A DNA stretch of 64,000 bases, from the NCBI RefSeq assembly GCF_023973825.1, contig NC_090124.1:1270501-1334500 (forward strand), read 5' to 3'. The notes below the pieces were generated by a model that worked only from the letters and a program-made list of their open reading frames with translations, made no database searches and was not told the origin of the DNA. This DNA comes from Plasmodium brasilianum (taxonomy: Eukaryota; Apicomplexa; Aconoidasida; Haemosporida; Plasmodiidae). Both the position numbers and the translations under genes were made by a program. Shown in pieces: positions 12,143 to 25,520 of the stretch (the stretch's first letter is position 1; every line of letters begins with the position of its first letter).

Positions 12143-13779
12143 TAGAGTAACATAAAATAAAACTAAATTGTTTACAAATAAAAATATATATACATAAACA
12201 GTGCCATACGGATTACTATTCGATAAATAACTTCACTTATTTGACAAAATAAATGTATGATCCTTCCTCTTTTTCTAAACTGTAAAAGCTGACAGTGTAT
12301 ATATACATTGGCGTTGTGTACTACAAAAATTTACTTATGTACATACATAAGCATACATTCACATGTATCTTATGAATGGTATACGCTCTTTCTTCGTTCA
12401 ATCAAAAGGATTTCACTAGCCACAGGTAAACGAAGCAAAATAATATAGTTGCTTACTCAACATATGCATTTATGCTTTAATATTCGCATATATATATCAT
12501 ATTTATATATATGCATATTTATATACATGTAATGTTAGATACATATTTGTATAAAATAAAATAAATCAATTGACTTACATTACATATAGATGTTTTTAAA
12601 AAAAAAAAAAAAAAAAAAAAATTTACAATATTTTTACAAAAAAAAAAAAACATCTTTTTTATGTGAGAAATATAAAAATGAATAACATACTAAAAAGAAA
12701 AAGAAAATTAAATAAAAAGAAAAAAAGAGAAGAAAAAAAAAGAAGAAAAAGAGAATAAAAAAAAGGAAGAAAAAAAGAATGAAAAAAAAGAAAAAAAGAG
12801 AATGAAAAAAAAGAAAAAAAGAGAATGAAAAAAAAGAAAAAAAGAGAATGAAAAATAAATAAAAAAGATTATAATAATAATAGTAACAGTAACAATAACA
12901 TTAACAGTAATAATAATAATAATAATACTAATAATTGAGTTCAACTGAATGCTTGAAATTGAATCAGTGAAGTTTTAAGAACGTATTAATAACGCATTAC
13001 ATTCATATGTATGTATGTATGTATTTATGTATGTATGTATGTATTTATGTATGTATGTATGTATTTATGTATGTATGTATGTATGTATGTATGTATTTAT
13101 GTATTTATGTATGTATGTGTATATATATATATATGTATTTATATATTTGTTAACGCCATAATTTAGTGAAGCCCTTAATATTCGCCTATTTTTAAAGTAT
13201 TTAACACAACAATGATTGTAAAAATAAATCTTCAGTAATGATGTATTTTGTTTAAGGGCAGAAAGATGATAAGAAAACCAACAAATTGAAGCATTCATAA
13301 ATTTGAAAAATAGCAATATATATATGTATGCATATACGTAAAATTGCATACTTGTGTATACTTATATATATAATCTTTTTTGTGAAAAAGAAAATTTGAG
13401 ATAACCTGAAGTAGCATATTTTTACTGAAAAAAAAAAAAAAAAAAATTAAACATATATATGAAAAATGAATATGTTGTTTTTAGTTAATTGTAGAAAAAT
13501 AATTGACAGCATATATTACTAAGCGTGCTTATTTGGAAAAACACCTTCATTTTTATATATACGTGTATATCTATATATATGTACATGTGTATGTAGATAT
13601 ATGGGCTTATGTATATATGTTTATACATAGATACGTACATACAAAGAAACGTACATTTGTACTTACGTAAATAGTAACATACGTACATATATTTGTGTAC
13701 ATATTGAAAAGTCGCGATCTGCTAGGTACCACCAAAAATATACGTGCCAAAAAACGTTACCTTCAGAACGAGGGGGAAA

Positions 13780-14085
13780 ATGATTTCCAAGAGTAAAGAA
13801 GAACAAAAGAAATATCAAAACATTATAACCGAAAAGTTAAGGGAGTTATTGGGTGAATATGAAGTCGATATATTAACTGAGTATGTGTGGCACATGGCAG
13901 GAAATGTCAAAACAAGCAGTGAGTTTATGTGCAACGAACTCAAAGATTTTCTCGGGGATCATGTAAAGAAGCAAAAATAAAAAGAAATATATATATAACG
14001 AGTGTAACAAATTACTTACAAATAAGTTCACCCACACACCTATTTATAAAACAAATATATATGTTTGAAAATACGCATATATATG

Positions 14086-14120
<35 letters not shown>

Positions 14121-14698
14121 TTTTACATATACATGTGTATTTACAAACATGTGCATTTACATACATGTGCATTTACATACATGCGTATTTACATACATGT
14201 GCATTTACATACATGTGCATTTACATACATGTGCATTTACATACATGTGCATTTACATACATGTGCATTTACATACATGTGAATTTACATACATGTGTAT
14301 ATACATACATGCGTATATACATTTGCTTCGCTTCCCAATCACGAACTGTGCAGACTACTGTTTTTGTGAACTGGTTAATGAAACTTATGAATGACATAAA
14401 GAAACAGAAAAAAATTGACAGTAGTACAAAAAATGAAAAAGCCATAAAGTCTGGAAGTACTAGAGATAGACAACTTGATGAACTATCGAGGTCTAACAAA
14501 AGCAGAGGTATGCAAAAACAAAAAACAAGAAAAAAATTAAATTTTGTCGTGTATACATTTAGTTTTTCTATGACTTTTATGTTGTGTCTTTACATTTGTG
14601 CATTGTTCATGGGCACATGTACATGTTTATGTAGGTGTGCCCATATATATTTGCGAGTATATATGTTGTTTTTAGAATTACCACACATATATACATAC

Positions 14699-14741
<43 letters not shown>

Positions 14742-17700
14742 ATATATATGTAAATTTTTTTGTTTTACCTTCTACCCTTTGCAGACACCAATACAAGGCA
14801 TTCAATTACGCATAGCAAAAAAACGAAAGTTTGTGCTTTTTGAGAATTTCATATTTATATATTTTGCATATTGTGTTACATATATATAAATATTAAAAGA
14901 AGAAAAAAATGGAAAAAAAATGAACGAAAAAATGAATGAAAAGATAAAGAAAAATGAACGAAAAATGAACGAAAAATAAACGAAAAATGAACGAAAAATG
15001 AACGAAAAATGAACGAAAAATGAACGAAAAATGAACGAAAAATGAACGAAAAATGAACGAAAAATGAACGAAAAATGAACGAAAAATTGAACGAAAAAAA
15101 GAAAAAGAACAAAGAACAAAGAACAAATAAGGACAAATAAAAAAAAAATAAAACAAACAAGAACGAATGATTGCAAAACAAATAAAAGCAAAAGACAGTA
15201 AAATAGGATATAAAAAAAAAGAAAAAAAAAAAATTATTAAGAAGTTAAGAAAAATAACGAAAAAATATAGTTAAATACGAAAAAATATAATTAAATACGA
15301 AAAAATATAAAAAAATATGGAAAAATGAGAATAAATAGGAAAAAATAAAAATAAATAGGAAAAAAAATATATAAATAATAATAAATGCAAAGAAAAAAAA
15401 TGAAAAAAAGAAAAAAAAAAGCGTGTCGTTATATTTAATATAAAAAGTTTTAAATTTAAGCTTTATTTGAAACCATTTTTTTTTTTTTTTTTTTCAAATA
15501 TTCACAATAATACATTTTTTTCATTTACTTAATTTTTTTTTTTTTTTTTTTTTTCTCCCAACCCCCCTACAAAATACCTACTTTCCAAAGGATTATGTTA
15601 GGGATTATGATACAAACAGAAGAGATTTGTCTGCTTGTAAAAGAAGATCAAGAAGCTATCTAAGTAGAAGTAGTAAGAATTCTTATAATAATGAAAAAGA
15701 ATCTTTTGCAAAGAGGGTTAGCAGAAAAAGGTTTAGGAGAGGAATGAGTATTAGATCAAGTTCATCAAGTGCTGATGCTAGGAAGTTTCATTATGATAAA
15801 AATAAAATAAGAACAAAAAAAAACGATAAAGGAGCAGATATAGATAGAACAAAGTTTAAAGATAAATATCGAAAAGTTGGTAGAAGTACAAGTCGATCCT
15901 TTACGCCCAGTCGAGTCATTTATGTGGAAAAGGATAACGAAAAAAAAGAAAGAAAGAATGAAATGCTTCTGGAGAGTGAAAAAAATAAGAGCGGTAATAG
16001 GAGGATCATAACATATGACTTGTATAGCTTATAGTGTTTCATTATGTATACAAGTTTACCATATGTTTACGTATCACTGTGTGCATGTATGTACCCATGC
16101 ATCAAGTTTTTTTTGTACCCTGCTAAACATTAGTCCAACAAAATATTCATCATGTGTGAAATATTTGTACAATTTTTTCTTTTTTTTTCCCTTTATTTGT
16201 CAGAACCTGAAGAAAGGAAATTAAATGACAATACCGATGAATGTAATTCTAATGAAAAAAAAAACAAAGCTATTTTGAAGTAATTTTTCACAAGAAAAAA
16301 AAAAAAAAAATTAATAATACATACGAAACTGTATTACTATGTATCCTCAAACAATTTTACTTTTGAATCAAACTTTACGATAAATATAGTCCCCTTTCTT
16401 ATATATGCGTTCTTACAAAATTGCTCATCCATTCTGTTTATTCTTGTCCTTTTTTTAGGCCCAATCCACGTTTTGTTGGAGATAAACCTGTTCCTTATTT
16501 GCAACCTGCAGCACCTGGTAAGTGAATAAAACGTGTGCATTTGAACTTAGACGTGTGTGTATACATATACGTATGGGTGTGTATATATGTATTTATTTGT
16601 GTGTATATGTTTACGTATGGTTGTGTATATATATATATATATCATTTGTATGGCTTTCTCGTTGCGTGTTAGTTTTTGCCAAGTGCCCATTTATATATCC
16701 TTGTTTTTACCCCCTTTAGGTGTAAACAATCAAGAGATGCAAACTTACCATATGAACTACCCATATGAAAACATGCATGGCCCCCTCAATTACGAAAAGA
16801 GAATAAACACAGTAGGGAATTATTACCAAGGAAATTACTTGATGAATGAACAAAGGGATGTAGATAATAATATGAACAATAATATTATTAGTAACAGTAG
16901 TAATAATAATAGCAATAATACTTATATGTCCAGCAATATGAGTAATAATTTTTTTAATCCGCGATATTCAAATAACTATAACATGCAACAAAAAAACATA
17001 AATTTCAAAATGAATATGAACAAGTCAACTCCTCCACCAAATTTTTTGAACACAAATAGATTTCCTAATAATATGAACAATAGTAACAATTATATATATC
17101 AGAAAAGTAAAATGATGAATGTTAATATTCCGAAAGCCCCAAACAATGATAGAATTAATCCACCAATTTATCCAAAGCAAATTAATAACATGTTAAATGT
17201 TAGGAGTCAACAAAACATGAGCAGCAATACCATTGGTAGCTTGAGTAATAATAATAATAATTTTATTGATACGAAGCAAATCCAACAGCATCTTTATGGG
17301 CCCAATGGAAATAAACAGAAAATATTTAACCAAGGCCAAGTCCATCCGGACATACCAGCAATAAGAACGCAGGCACCTTACATCACTCATCCGTTAAATC
17401 AAAATTTATCATCCCACCATAATATACAAAATGTTCATCTTAATAATAATAGTAGTAACACTCATGAAAAAATCAGTTTTACCAATGATTCAAAAAATCT
17501 GGAATTATCTCAAGTACAAACGCAATTTGTTCAAGGGAAGGACTACAACACCCCGAATATGGCTAACACGAATATGGCTAACACGAATACAGCTAACACG
17601 AATACAGCTAACACGAATACAGCTAACCCTAATGCAGGTACATTGATATGATTATGTTCAATATCCATAACTTTGCAAAGGGGGAAAATGGGGAGAGTAG

Positions 17701-18018
17701 AGGGAGAGCATTTTGCGACCCTACGGAATATTGACCTATGGATTTTTTTCCCTTAATGTTACGTGTGCACCTGAGTTCTGTTGTGCATATATGTTCGTTT
17801 ATCTATTTATTTACGTGTGCGTGTATATATATACATATATGTATATATGTACGTACCTTCTTTTTTGTCCGTAGAAGGAAACCAAATTGTACAGTCTGAG
17901 AATGCAGGGGATAATGCGAATGCCATTGTGAAGGTAAAAATGGGAAGAAAGTTATAGTGCGAAGTTTATCTTACTTTTATTTGTAGAACTTTATTATACC
18001 GTGTTATGCTTTATTATA

Positions 18019-18052
<34 letters not shown>

Positions 18053-19363
18053 GTAATTTTTTAACAGATTCCCAAAAAGTGCCACTATTTGCCCAACTGC
18101 CAATACGGGGATAAATGTCGTTATATACATCCCATCGAAAACGTAATTTTTTTTTTTTTTAAATATTTGTATTCGCTTATTAGGTGTTCATATTCTTATT
18201 GCATTCATGTATTTACGTAGATTTGTTGACGGAGTGCTCATATTTGCATACCTGTACAATTGTTACATATGTATTACATTTCTTTCTTTTTTTTTTTTTT
18301 TTTTTTCTGCTTTCCTTCTTATTAGTGTAGAAATTGGCCTTTCTGTGCCTTCGGATCGGAGTGCATATATATTCATCCAAATGTCCCTTGCAAATTTGGT
18401 AGTATTAAAAGAGGAAGAAGGAATAAGATAAGAATTTTTATTTTGATTTTAGCATTCTGTGTGCCAGCATATATTTTGTTATTGTATCGCATGATGTGGT
18501 ATCAAATTGAATTTATTTATTTTTTTGTTTTTCTATACCACAGGAATGTACTGCGCCAATTATTACTGTAACTATTCCCATGACCATGTGGACACAACGG
18601 TAATAAAGCAAAATACGATACTTAAATTAACTTTTATTTTTCATGTTTTTATTTTGTCCGAATTGTGTTATTGCTCATTAGTTTTCATTTCTATGTAAGC
18701 GCACAAGTGTATGTATATATGAATATACATATGCACATACATATGTATATATACATGTGTGCACAAACATATACATACGTATACATCCCTACATATACAT
18801 ATGTCCGTTGACACGTACAGAACCTGCCGGAAATAGGGACGAACGGATACTTTTTGAACAAAAAATTAATAAACAGTAATCAGAAAACGGTTGATGGTAA
18901 TGCCAATTTTGATGACAAGGTGGCTCAAATTTCAATTAGCATGCCCAAAACACCTCCGGAGATGAGAAAGGATAAAAATAAAACAGAGTACAATGAGAAT
19001 GAATACATCGAGAATATAATAGAAAGTGAAAAAGCAGATGAAAAGTATGACGTAAATAATGAACAACAAAGTCAGAATGATTACAGAATGGAAATAATAA
19101 GAGAACAGAATCAAGAGAATGGACAAGAAGTCCATAACTTAAAGCAAATTAGAGAAGAGAGCTTTATTTTTCAAAATAATGATGAAAATACAAATTATTT
19201 TGCACATGACAATTTAGGGAATGCAGTAGTAGATACAAAGGAAAATGAAGCAGTTGATTATAACTGTTTTGATATTGTAATAGATCCAGAGAATTTAAAG
19301 GGGAAAAATGTTTCAACTGAGTTGAACGAGGGAGATCCCATAAATGGGGCTGGAAATAATTAA
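13780..19363 (+). CDS. NAB2: Nab2/ZC3H14-type poly(A)-RNA-binding CCCH zinc-finger protein
   Basis: Twelve exons: 13780-13962, 14354-14507, 14785-14828, 15591-15993, 16204-16279, 16459-16517, 16720-17637, 17875-17933, 18068-18142, 18326-18398, 18544-18599 and 18821-19363. Every phase closes, giving 880 residues. The first ATG is 13780; the frame is open upstream without an ATG. Residues 1-75 form a PWI-like N-terminal helical domain (LREL..., EYVWHMAGN, TTVFVNWLMKLM) as in yeast Nab2. The middle is Lys/Arg/Ser-rich, then Asn/Gln-rich in exon 7 with short NTANTNTAN repeats. Exons 9-11 encode three Nab2-type fingers, C637-x5-C-x5-C-x3-H, C658-x5-C-x5-C-x3-H and C679-x5-C-x4-C-x3-H, which bind poly(A). 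The acidic Asn/Glu tail (exon 12) is lineage-specific. The expected role is nuclear mRNA poly(A) length control and export. The exon 3 donor (GTTTGT) is the weakest site. Confidence 0.88.
14130..14325. repeat. 16-bp repeat in NAB2 intron 1
   Basis: About 11 copies of ATGTGCATTTACATAC inside the intron 13963-14353. The long plus-strand frames here (CAFTYMCIYIHVHLHT) are translations of the repeat and merge with exon 2 only because its acceptor is embedded in the same frame. Confidence 0.88.
14930..15380. repeat. AAAAATGAACG and related repeats in NAB2 intron 3
   Basis: About 15 copies of a 10-nt unit (aaaaatgaac plus g) at 14940-15090, then a looser A-rich series of ATACGAAAAAATATA units to 15380. 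All of it lies within the intron 14829-15590, whose acceptor follows two long T tracts (15477-15494 and 15530-15554). Confidence 0.85.
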
Positions 19364-19386
19364 CAAGAGGATGACATAAAAAAGAG

Positions 19387-19437
<51 letters not shown>

Positions 19438-20608
19438 AAAAAAAAGAACAAAAAAAAAAAAACAATAAAACAATAAAACAATAAAACAATAAAACAATAA
19501 AACAATAAAACAATAAAACAAAATTACCTTTTTTAATATTCAACATTGCTAAATAATTCACAGTTATTTTTAATTTTAAAAGAAAATTTCTACATTTTTT
19601 CATTCGTAACGCGTGTGCATGCTTTTTAATTTTTTTTTTTTACTTTATTCCTTTTTTATTAGTTCTTAAGCAGTTACCCGTGTGCATATATATGCTTAAT
19701 CATGTAAACACCTAAACATGTAAAAATGTAGATATGCATTTATTCTTTCATTCATTTGCACTCTTAGTATCTAATTAGGAATGTATGTTAACCTTTTTTT
19801 ATTTCATTTTTGCAAATTTCGTTTTTTGTAAAAATAGTTTCCATTCTATATATTACCTTCATTTTACATTTTTTTTTTAAAAGATTTAAAATTTTTACTT
19901 GTAACCTATAGAACCGGAATAAAACTTGAAAATTATCTAAAATATATATTTTTTTTTTTTTTTATATTAGAAATGTATTTTCCCTCTAGAGATATATTTT
20001 ATTTGTAGAATTATTATTATGCCTTATACGTTACATATATATATATTTATATTCATAACAAGAATATAAATATATATTATGTACACATCCATAAACGAAA
20101 ATAAACCCTTTTTTTACAGACATTTCTGTAAAAACAAAGCTTGAAAAAACAATTTTATTTTAACTCGTTGAAAGCCCCGTGCATGTATTTCTAGTCTCGC
20201 TAAAATACATAATATATACATTATAAATAATAAAGAATTCCTTTGTCCTCAGATTTCCCTCGACCTTTTTTTTCTGAAAAAAATTAAATTAAAACTACAT
20301 CAAAGCTACATCAATACGTATCCATAAATAGCATTCAGAGGTGTGAACATGTAACAATAATTTACATTACGAAATCAAATGGCGTTATATATTTGGTAAT
20401 ATACTCTCAATTAGTTATAAAAATAGCGTAATAATAAAAAAGAAGAAAAAGGTGAAACTAAACTAAAGAGAAAACATACACACTTCTATAAAATCTTATC
20501 GTTTAGAAAACTGTAAAAAGTATTTTTGATGCTCATTTATCGTATATTTAGGTGGAGCTATTAAGCCGTTACATTCTTATTTGCACATATTGCATGTGGA
20601 TGCACATG

Positions 20609-20639
<31 letters not shown>

Positions 20640-20787
20640 TTATTTATATTTATATACATATATATGTTTATATGTGTACATCCATATATATTTACATACA
20701 AACATTCGTGAGCACCATACATAGACGTAGGTTAAATTATTTCCTCTCCGCTTTTAGCATTCGTAAAAATTCTAAGGTACTAATAGC
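19364..20787. other. Intergenic, NAB2 to chorismate synthase
   Basis: A roughly 50-base A run at 19386-19436 is followed by ACAATAAA repeats at 19460-19520. Then comes unstructured AT-rich sequence with an (AT)n run at 20609-20633 about 150 bases before the chorismate synthase start. I see no gene. Confidence 0.75.
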
Positions 20788-22632
20788 ATGAGCACATACG
20801 GCACTCTGCTGAAGGTAACATCTTTTGGTGAAAGTCATGGAAAAGCAGTGGGGTGTGTTATTGATGGATTTCTGGCAAACATCGAAATAGATTTTGAATT
20901 AATTCAAAAACAGTTAAATAGAAGAAGACCAAATCAATCAAAATTGACAAGTAATAGAAATGAAAATGATAAATTGGTCATCTTATCAGGATTTGATGAA
21001 AATAAAACATTAGGAACTCCAATAACTTTTTTAATATACAACGAGGATATAAAAAAAGAAAATTATTCCCCGTTCATAAATATACCAAGACCAGGTCATG
21101 GAGATTATACTTATTTTATGAAATATCATGTCAAAAATAAAAGTGGAAGTAGCAGATTTTCTGGAAGAGAAACAGTAACAAGAGTAGCAGCTGGTGCTTG
21201 TATAGAACAATGGCTACTAAATTTTTACAATTGCAAAATTGTTTGTTATGTACATTCTGTGGGAAATATAAAATTACCTGATCATGTCAGCAAAAAATTG
21301 GAAAAATATGCTCCTTCCAGAGATTTAGTTGATACTTATGGATGTGTTAAATATAATGAAAAAAAAAAGATATTTATGGATTGTTTTAATAGCATATACG
21401 ATATTAATGGAATATTAATAGATAAAAATGTAAATAAGCAGAATGCTTTCGATCATTTAACACATTTTGAGAAAAAAAAGGGGCTAGAAGGCAGCTATTA
21501 TGGTAATAATGGGAATAATATTAATAAATATAACAATTATAAAGACGATAATAATGGTAATAATAATGGCAATAATAATAGCAATAATAATGGCAATAAT
21601 AATAGCAATAATAATGGAAATAATAATAATAATGATTATTATTATTATAATAATAACAACGATAGTAACAATAGCTATAATAGATACAATAGTAACAGTA
21701 GTAACAATATCAATAATAGCAACTCTGATGAGCACGAAAACGAGTGGACAGTTTTGCAAACAAGGTGTCCTCATCCGTACACAGCAGTACAAATTTCTTC
21801 TTATATTTTTAAATTAAAAAGTAAGGGTGATAGTGTAGGAGGAATAGCAACGTGCGTTATTAAAAATATTCCTATTGGCATTGGAGAGCCAATTTTTGAT
21901 AAAATAGAAGCTGAGCTAGCTAAAATAATTTTATCCATTCCAGCAATAAAAGGTATTGAATTTGGCAGCGGTTTTAATGGCACATATATGCTCGGATCAC
22001 AACATAACGATTTATTTATTCCGCTCGATGAAATGGAACATAGTGAAAATAACAAAAATGAGCAAAATGTAAAAAGTGTACAATGTGTACAAAATTATAA
22101 AAATGAGAAAAATGACAAAAATTGCGAAAATATTCAAAAGAGCCAATATATTCAAAATGGCCAAAACGAAACTAAAAAGAATATACACAGTAACTTTAAA
22201 AAAAGGGAAGAAGAAAGTGAAAATTATTGGGATAAAAAGGAGGAAATTGTTTTCGATGAAAATAATTTCGATAGTGCACATAAAAATATCGAAGCCTCGA
22301 ATGACGACAGCAATATGACCAATAAACATAAATTATTAATTACAAAAACGAACAATTGTGGTGGTATATTAGCTGGAATAACTACAGGAAATAATATTAT
22401 TTTCAGATCAGCAATAAAGCCAGTCTCTTCAATACAAATAGAAAAAGAGACAAGTAATTTTTATGGAAAAATTTGCAAGTTAAGTGTGAAAGGTATGCAT
22501 GATTGCTGCATTTTACCCAGATTACCTCCCATAATTGAGTCTTCATCTTCTATTGTAATTGGAGATATGATTTTAAGGCAAATAGCAAAATATGGAGAGA
22601 AAAATTTACCTACATTAGGCGTTTATAAGTAA
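20788..22632 (+). CDS. CS: Chorismate synthase
   Basis: Last step of the shikimate pathway: 5-enolpyruvylshikimate-3-phosphate to chorismate, using reduced FMN. It feeds folate and ubiquinone precursors in the parasite. Single exon of 614 residues from the ATG at 20788. Signature 1 (SFGESHGKAVGCVIDG) is at residues 12-27, signature 2 (GRETVTRVAAGA) at 126-137, and signature 3 (RSAIKPVSSI) starts near residue 540. The RPGHGDYTYFMKY segment is also intact. Bacterial enzymes are about 360 residues. The excess is two inserts: an Asn-rich one near 226-315 (GNNNGNNNSNNN) and a Lys/Asn/Gln-rich one near 412-515 (NVKSVQCVQNYKNEKND). Conserved core sequence resumes after each, so the enzyme should fold normally. 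There is no leader peptide, consistent with a cytosolic enzyme. Confidence 0.97.
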   Translation: MSTYGTLLKVTSFGESHGKAVGCVIDGFLANIEIDFELIQKQLNRRRPNQSKLTSNRNENDKLVILSGFDENKTLGTPITFLIYNEDIKKENYSPFINIPRPGHGDYTYFMKYHVKNKSGSSRFSGRETVTRVAAGACIEQWLLNFYNCKIVCYVHSVGNIKLPDHVSKKLEKYAPSRDLVDTYGCVKYNEKKKIFMDCFNSIYDINGILIDKNVNKQNAFDHLTHFEKKKGLEGSYYGNNGNNINKYNNYKDDNNGNNNGNNNSNNNGNNNSNNNGNNNNNDYYYYNNNNDSNNSYNRYNSNSSNNINNSNSDEHENEWTVLQTRCPHPYTAVQISSYIFKLKSKGDSVGGIATCVIKNIPIGIGEPIFDKIEAELAKIILSIPAIKGIEFGSGFNGTYMLGSQHNDLFIPLDEMEHSENNKNEQNVKSVQCVQNYKNEKNDKNCENIQKSQYIQNGQNETKKNIHSNFKKREEESENYWDKKEEIVFDENNFDSAHKNIEASNDDSNMTNKHKLLITKTNNCGGILAGITTGNNIIFRSAIKPVSSIQIEKETSNFYGKICKLSVKGMHDCCILPRLPPIIESSSSIVIGDMILRQIAKYGEKNLPTLGVYK

Positions 22633-22759
22633 ATTATGACAATGGTGCTCGCAAAAAAAAAAAAAAGAAAAAAAAAAGAAAAAAGGAAAAAAAGAAAAAA
22701 AAAAGAAAAAAAGAAAAAAAGAAAAAAAAAAGAAAAAACGAAAATGCAGTAAGTTAATT

Positions 22760-23860
22760 ATATATGTACACAAACAGAATATGTACATTTATACACATAT
22801 ATGTAAATATATACAAAAACGCATGTATTTACATATATAAACATAAACACATATATGTAAATATATATACACATAAACATGTATAAATGAAAGTATACCA
22901 CGAAGCATGCATATGTAAAAATATACCCCAAAGCATGCATATGTAAAAATATACCCCAAAGCATGCATATGTAAAAATATACCCCAAAGCATGCATATGT
23001 AAAATTGTACACACTAATATGTATATGAACAGATATACAAACAAAAATGTATATGTGAAGATATACCCAAAACATGCATATGTAAAGATATACCCCAAAA
23101 CATGCATATGTAAAGATATACCCCAAAACATGCGCATGTAAAGTTATACGCACAAATACGTATATGTACACATATGTAAACAAATACATATATGTATACA
23201 TATGTAAACAAACACTTATATGTACAGATATGCTAACGAACACGTTATGTACAAATATACAGGCAAATACACATATATACAGATACACAAACAAACACAT
23301 ATATGTCCATCCATATACACAAACAAACACATATATGTCCATATATACAAACAAATACCGATATGTACAGATGTACACACATATGGGTATTTGTACATGT
23401 AAACACACAAACCGTAAACGTAAATATATACCCCAAAACAGGTATATCCACAGATATGCAAAGAAACAAGTATATGTACAGATATACAAACGAATATGCA
23501 TATGTAGAGATACACACACAAGCAGTATACATAAAGATATACTCCAAAACATGAATACGTCAAGATATACACACAAACATGTATATATACAGATATGCAA
23601 ACAAACATGTATATATAAAGATATACAAACAAACTTGTATATGTACTTATGTACACACGAATGGGTATGGGTACATATAAACAAACAAACCGTATATTTA
23701 AAGATTTACCCCCAAAAGAAGTATTGTACAAATATGCAAACAAACAAGTATATGTACGTACATACAAACGAATACGTACATGTACAGATACAAACACAAA
23801 AAGTATATATAAAGATATACTCCAAAACATTAATAGTTAAAGGTATACACACAAAGGGGT
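22760..23860. repeat. Imperfect 28-32-bp repeat array with GCATGC cores
   Basis: At 22900-23000 the unit is exactly 28 nt (core AGCATGCATATGTAAAAATA, then TACCCCAA); GCATGC falls at 22905, 22933, 22961 and 22989. Units at 23040-23135 have ACATGCATATG instead, and the array then degrades into ATATGTACAGATATACAAACAAAC-like units to about 23860. The long open frames on both strands (up to 308 residues of Cys/Tyr/Ile/His) come from this array. Units abut with no unique spacers, so it is not a CRISPR array. Confidence 0.85.
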
Positions 23861-25460
23861 ATGTGTATATATATATGCCTGTTTCAACCTCCTTTTCCCA
23901 TTATGCTTTAATAATTTTTTTTTAAGATAAAATTTAGGAAACATAAATTTATTCTTTAAAATATAAGTAATATTATTCCACATGCTACTTATTATTTTTT
24001 TTGCATGGACATTTAATAAAAGAACGTGAAAATATAACAGGAAAGAAAGAAAAAAAAATAAAAATATTAGATATATATATATATACAGTATAAAAAGCGG
24101 AAAGAACAATATTATATTATTTTGTTCATATATGGGAAATGTAAAAGTATATATAAAAAAAAAAGAAAAAGAAAGCGTACATAAAAATACGTAAACTTTT
24201 GCTATTAATTGTACATTTTTTCTGTGGACTTACGAAGTCTTTTATGTTCATGGAAGAAATAATCATGCAAATTTTAATAATTTTCCATATTGTTCAATTT
24301 TAAAAAAGATTTATGATATATATGAGTAGCTTATCATAACATGTGTAAAAATACTAATTTTAGTATATTTCAAAACTATCAATTATTTGAACTACCTATC
24401 GTAATAAGATATAAAATATCTATCAAAATATGAAAAGTACGTTAAAAAAAAAAATTCAGCTAAAAAGTTATATATTCTTAATATCTCACTAGAAAATGGT
24501 GTAAGGTATATATATATATATATATTTATGCGTGTGTGTGATATGTTTTTAAGGTAATTGCATATTAAAAATTAATTAATTTTATAAACAACAGAGTATT
24601 CATAGTTTAAGTGAAAGTTCGTTATCAGGGAAAAATATGTGTATATATTTAAAAGAAGAAAAAACAATCAAACATTTATAAAAAGGGCATATTCAATGAA
24701 TCATAAAAAATATAAGCAAAAAAAACATAAATGGGGAATTTATTTATTGAAATTTATATTTACACATATAGGAGATATATTTCTATGGTATATGGAAAAG
24801 TTACATTATTATGTATAAAATATTATACAAAAGCATCAATTATGGTTATAACAGTAGTACTATCCCTCTTGGAATTTAACACATTCGAGAAAAACATTTG
24901 TAAAAAATATTATATATTAAAGCATTAACTTAAAAACATTATGTGTCTTGAAAATTCGTCTAAAAAATGGAAAAAAAAAAAAAAAAAAGAATAATTGAAT
25001 GAATGAATAAATAAATTAATGCATGCATGAATGAATGAACAAGTGAATGAATAAAACTATATTATTAAGTATATAAAATTGTTCTACTTAAATATGATAC
25101 ACACTGTATCTGAGAACTCGTGATGCCACGTCAGAAAACAAAAGATAAAATAAACGAAGCGTAAATGTATTGTATGCTTATTGTGGAAATAAGTCCGCAT
25201 AAATAAATACTGTATCCACGTATTAATATGAGTTGTTAAGTAATTTTATACTATCTTAAAAAGGTACTATATAAAAGCAAATGTAAATAGCTCTCAAATT
25301 TGCTTTGCTCAAAAAGTAATATTTTTTTAGTGAAATAAATACGAAGATATGCATATATATACACATATACCTTTATGTCATATATATAGTACTTTTTGAA
25401 AACACGTTACACAGTTACATCCGTTTTAAGAGTTCTATAATTTACCTAAGGAAATATGTA

Positions 25461-25462
<2 letters not shown>

Positions 25463-25520
<58 letters not shown>

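Larger units (their letters stand above)
10524..13779. other. Divergent intergenic region, FNR to NAB2
   Basis: The region is mostly homopolymer and microsatellite: AAAT-type arrays at 11990-12142, an A run at 12598-12621, purine-rich GAGAATGAAAAAAAAGA repeats at 12700-12860, and TATG repeats at 13005-13110. G/C-richer islands at 10935-11045 and 11100-11185 have no convincing complete gene. The island set at 11474-11973 is listed separately as a candidate micro-gene. Confidence 0.65.

Noticed and set aside
22900..23140. CRISPR-like regular repeats
   Set aside because: The genome is eukaryotic, units abut without unique spacers, and there are no cas genes. It is an ordinary tandem array.
22758..23684. 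308-residue minus-strand open frame (Cys/Tyr/Ile/His-rich)
   Set aside because: It is a translation of the 28-32-bp repeat array. Comparable frames are open on the other strand, composition is that of TATG/ACAT microsatellite, and there is no domain.
25090..25130. snoRNA-like TGATG/CTGA elements
   Set aside because: The boxes are in the wrong order and imperfect, with no flanking stem.
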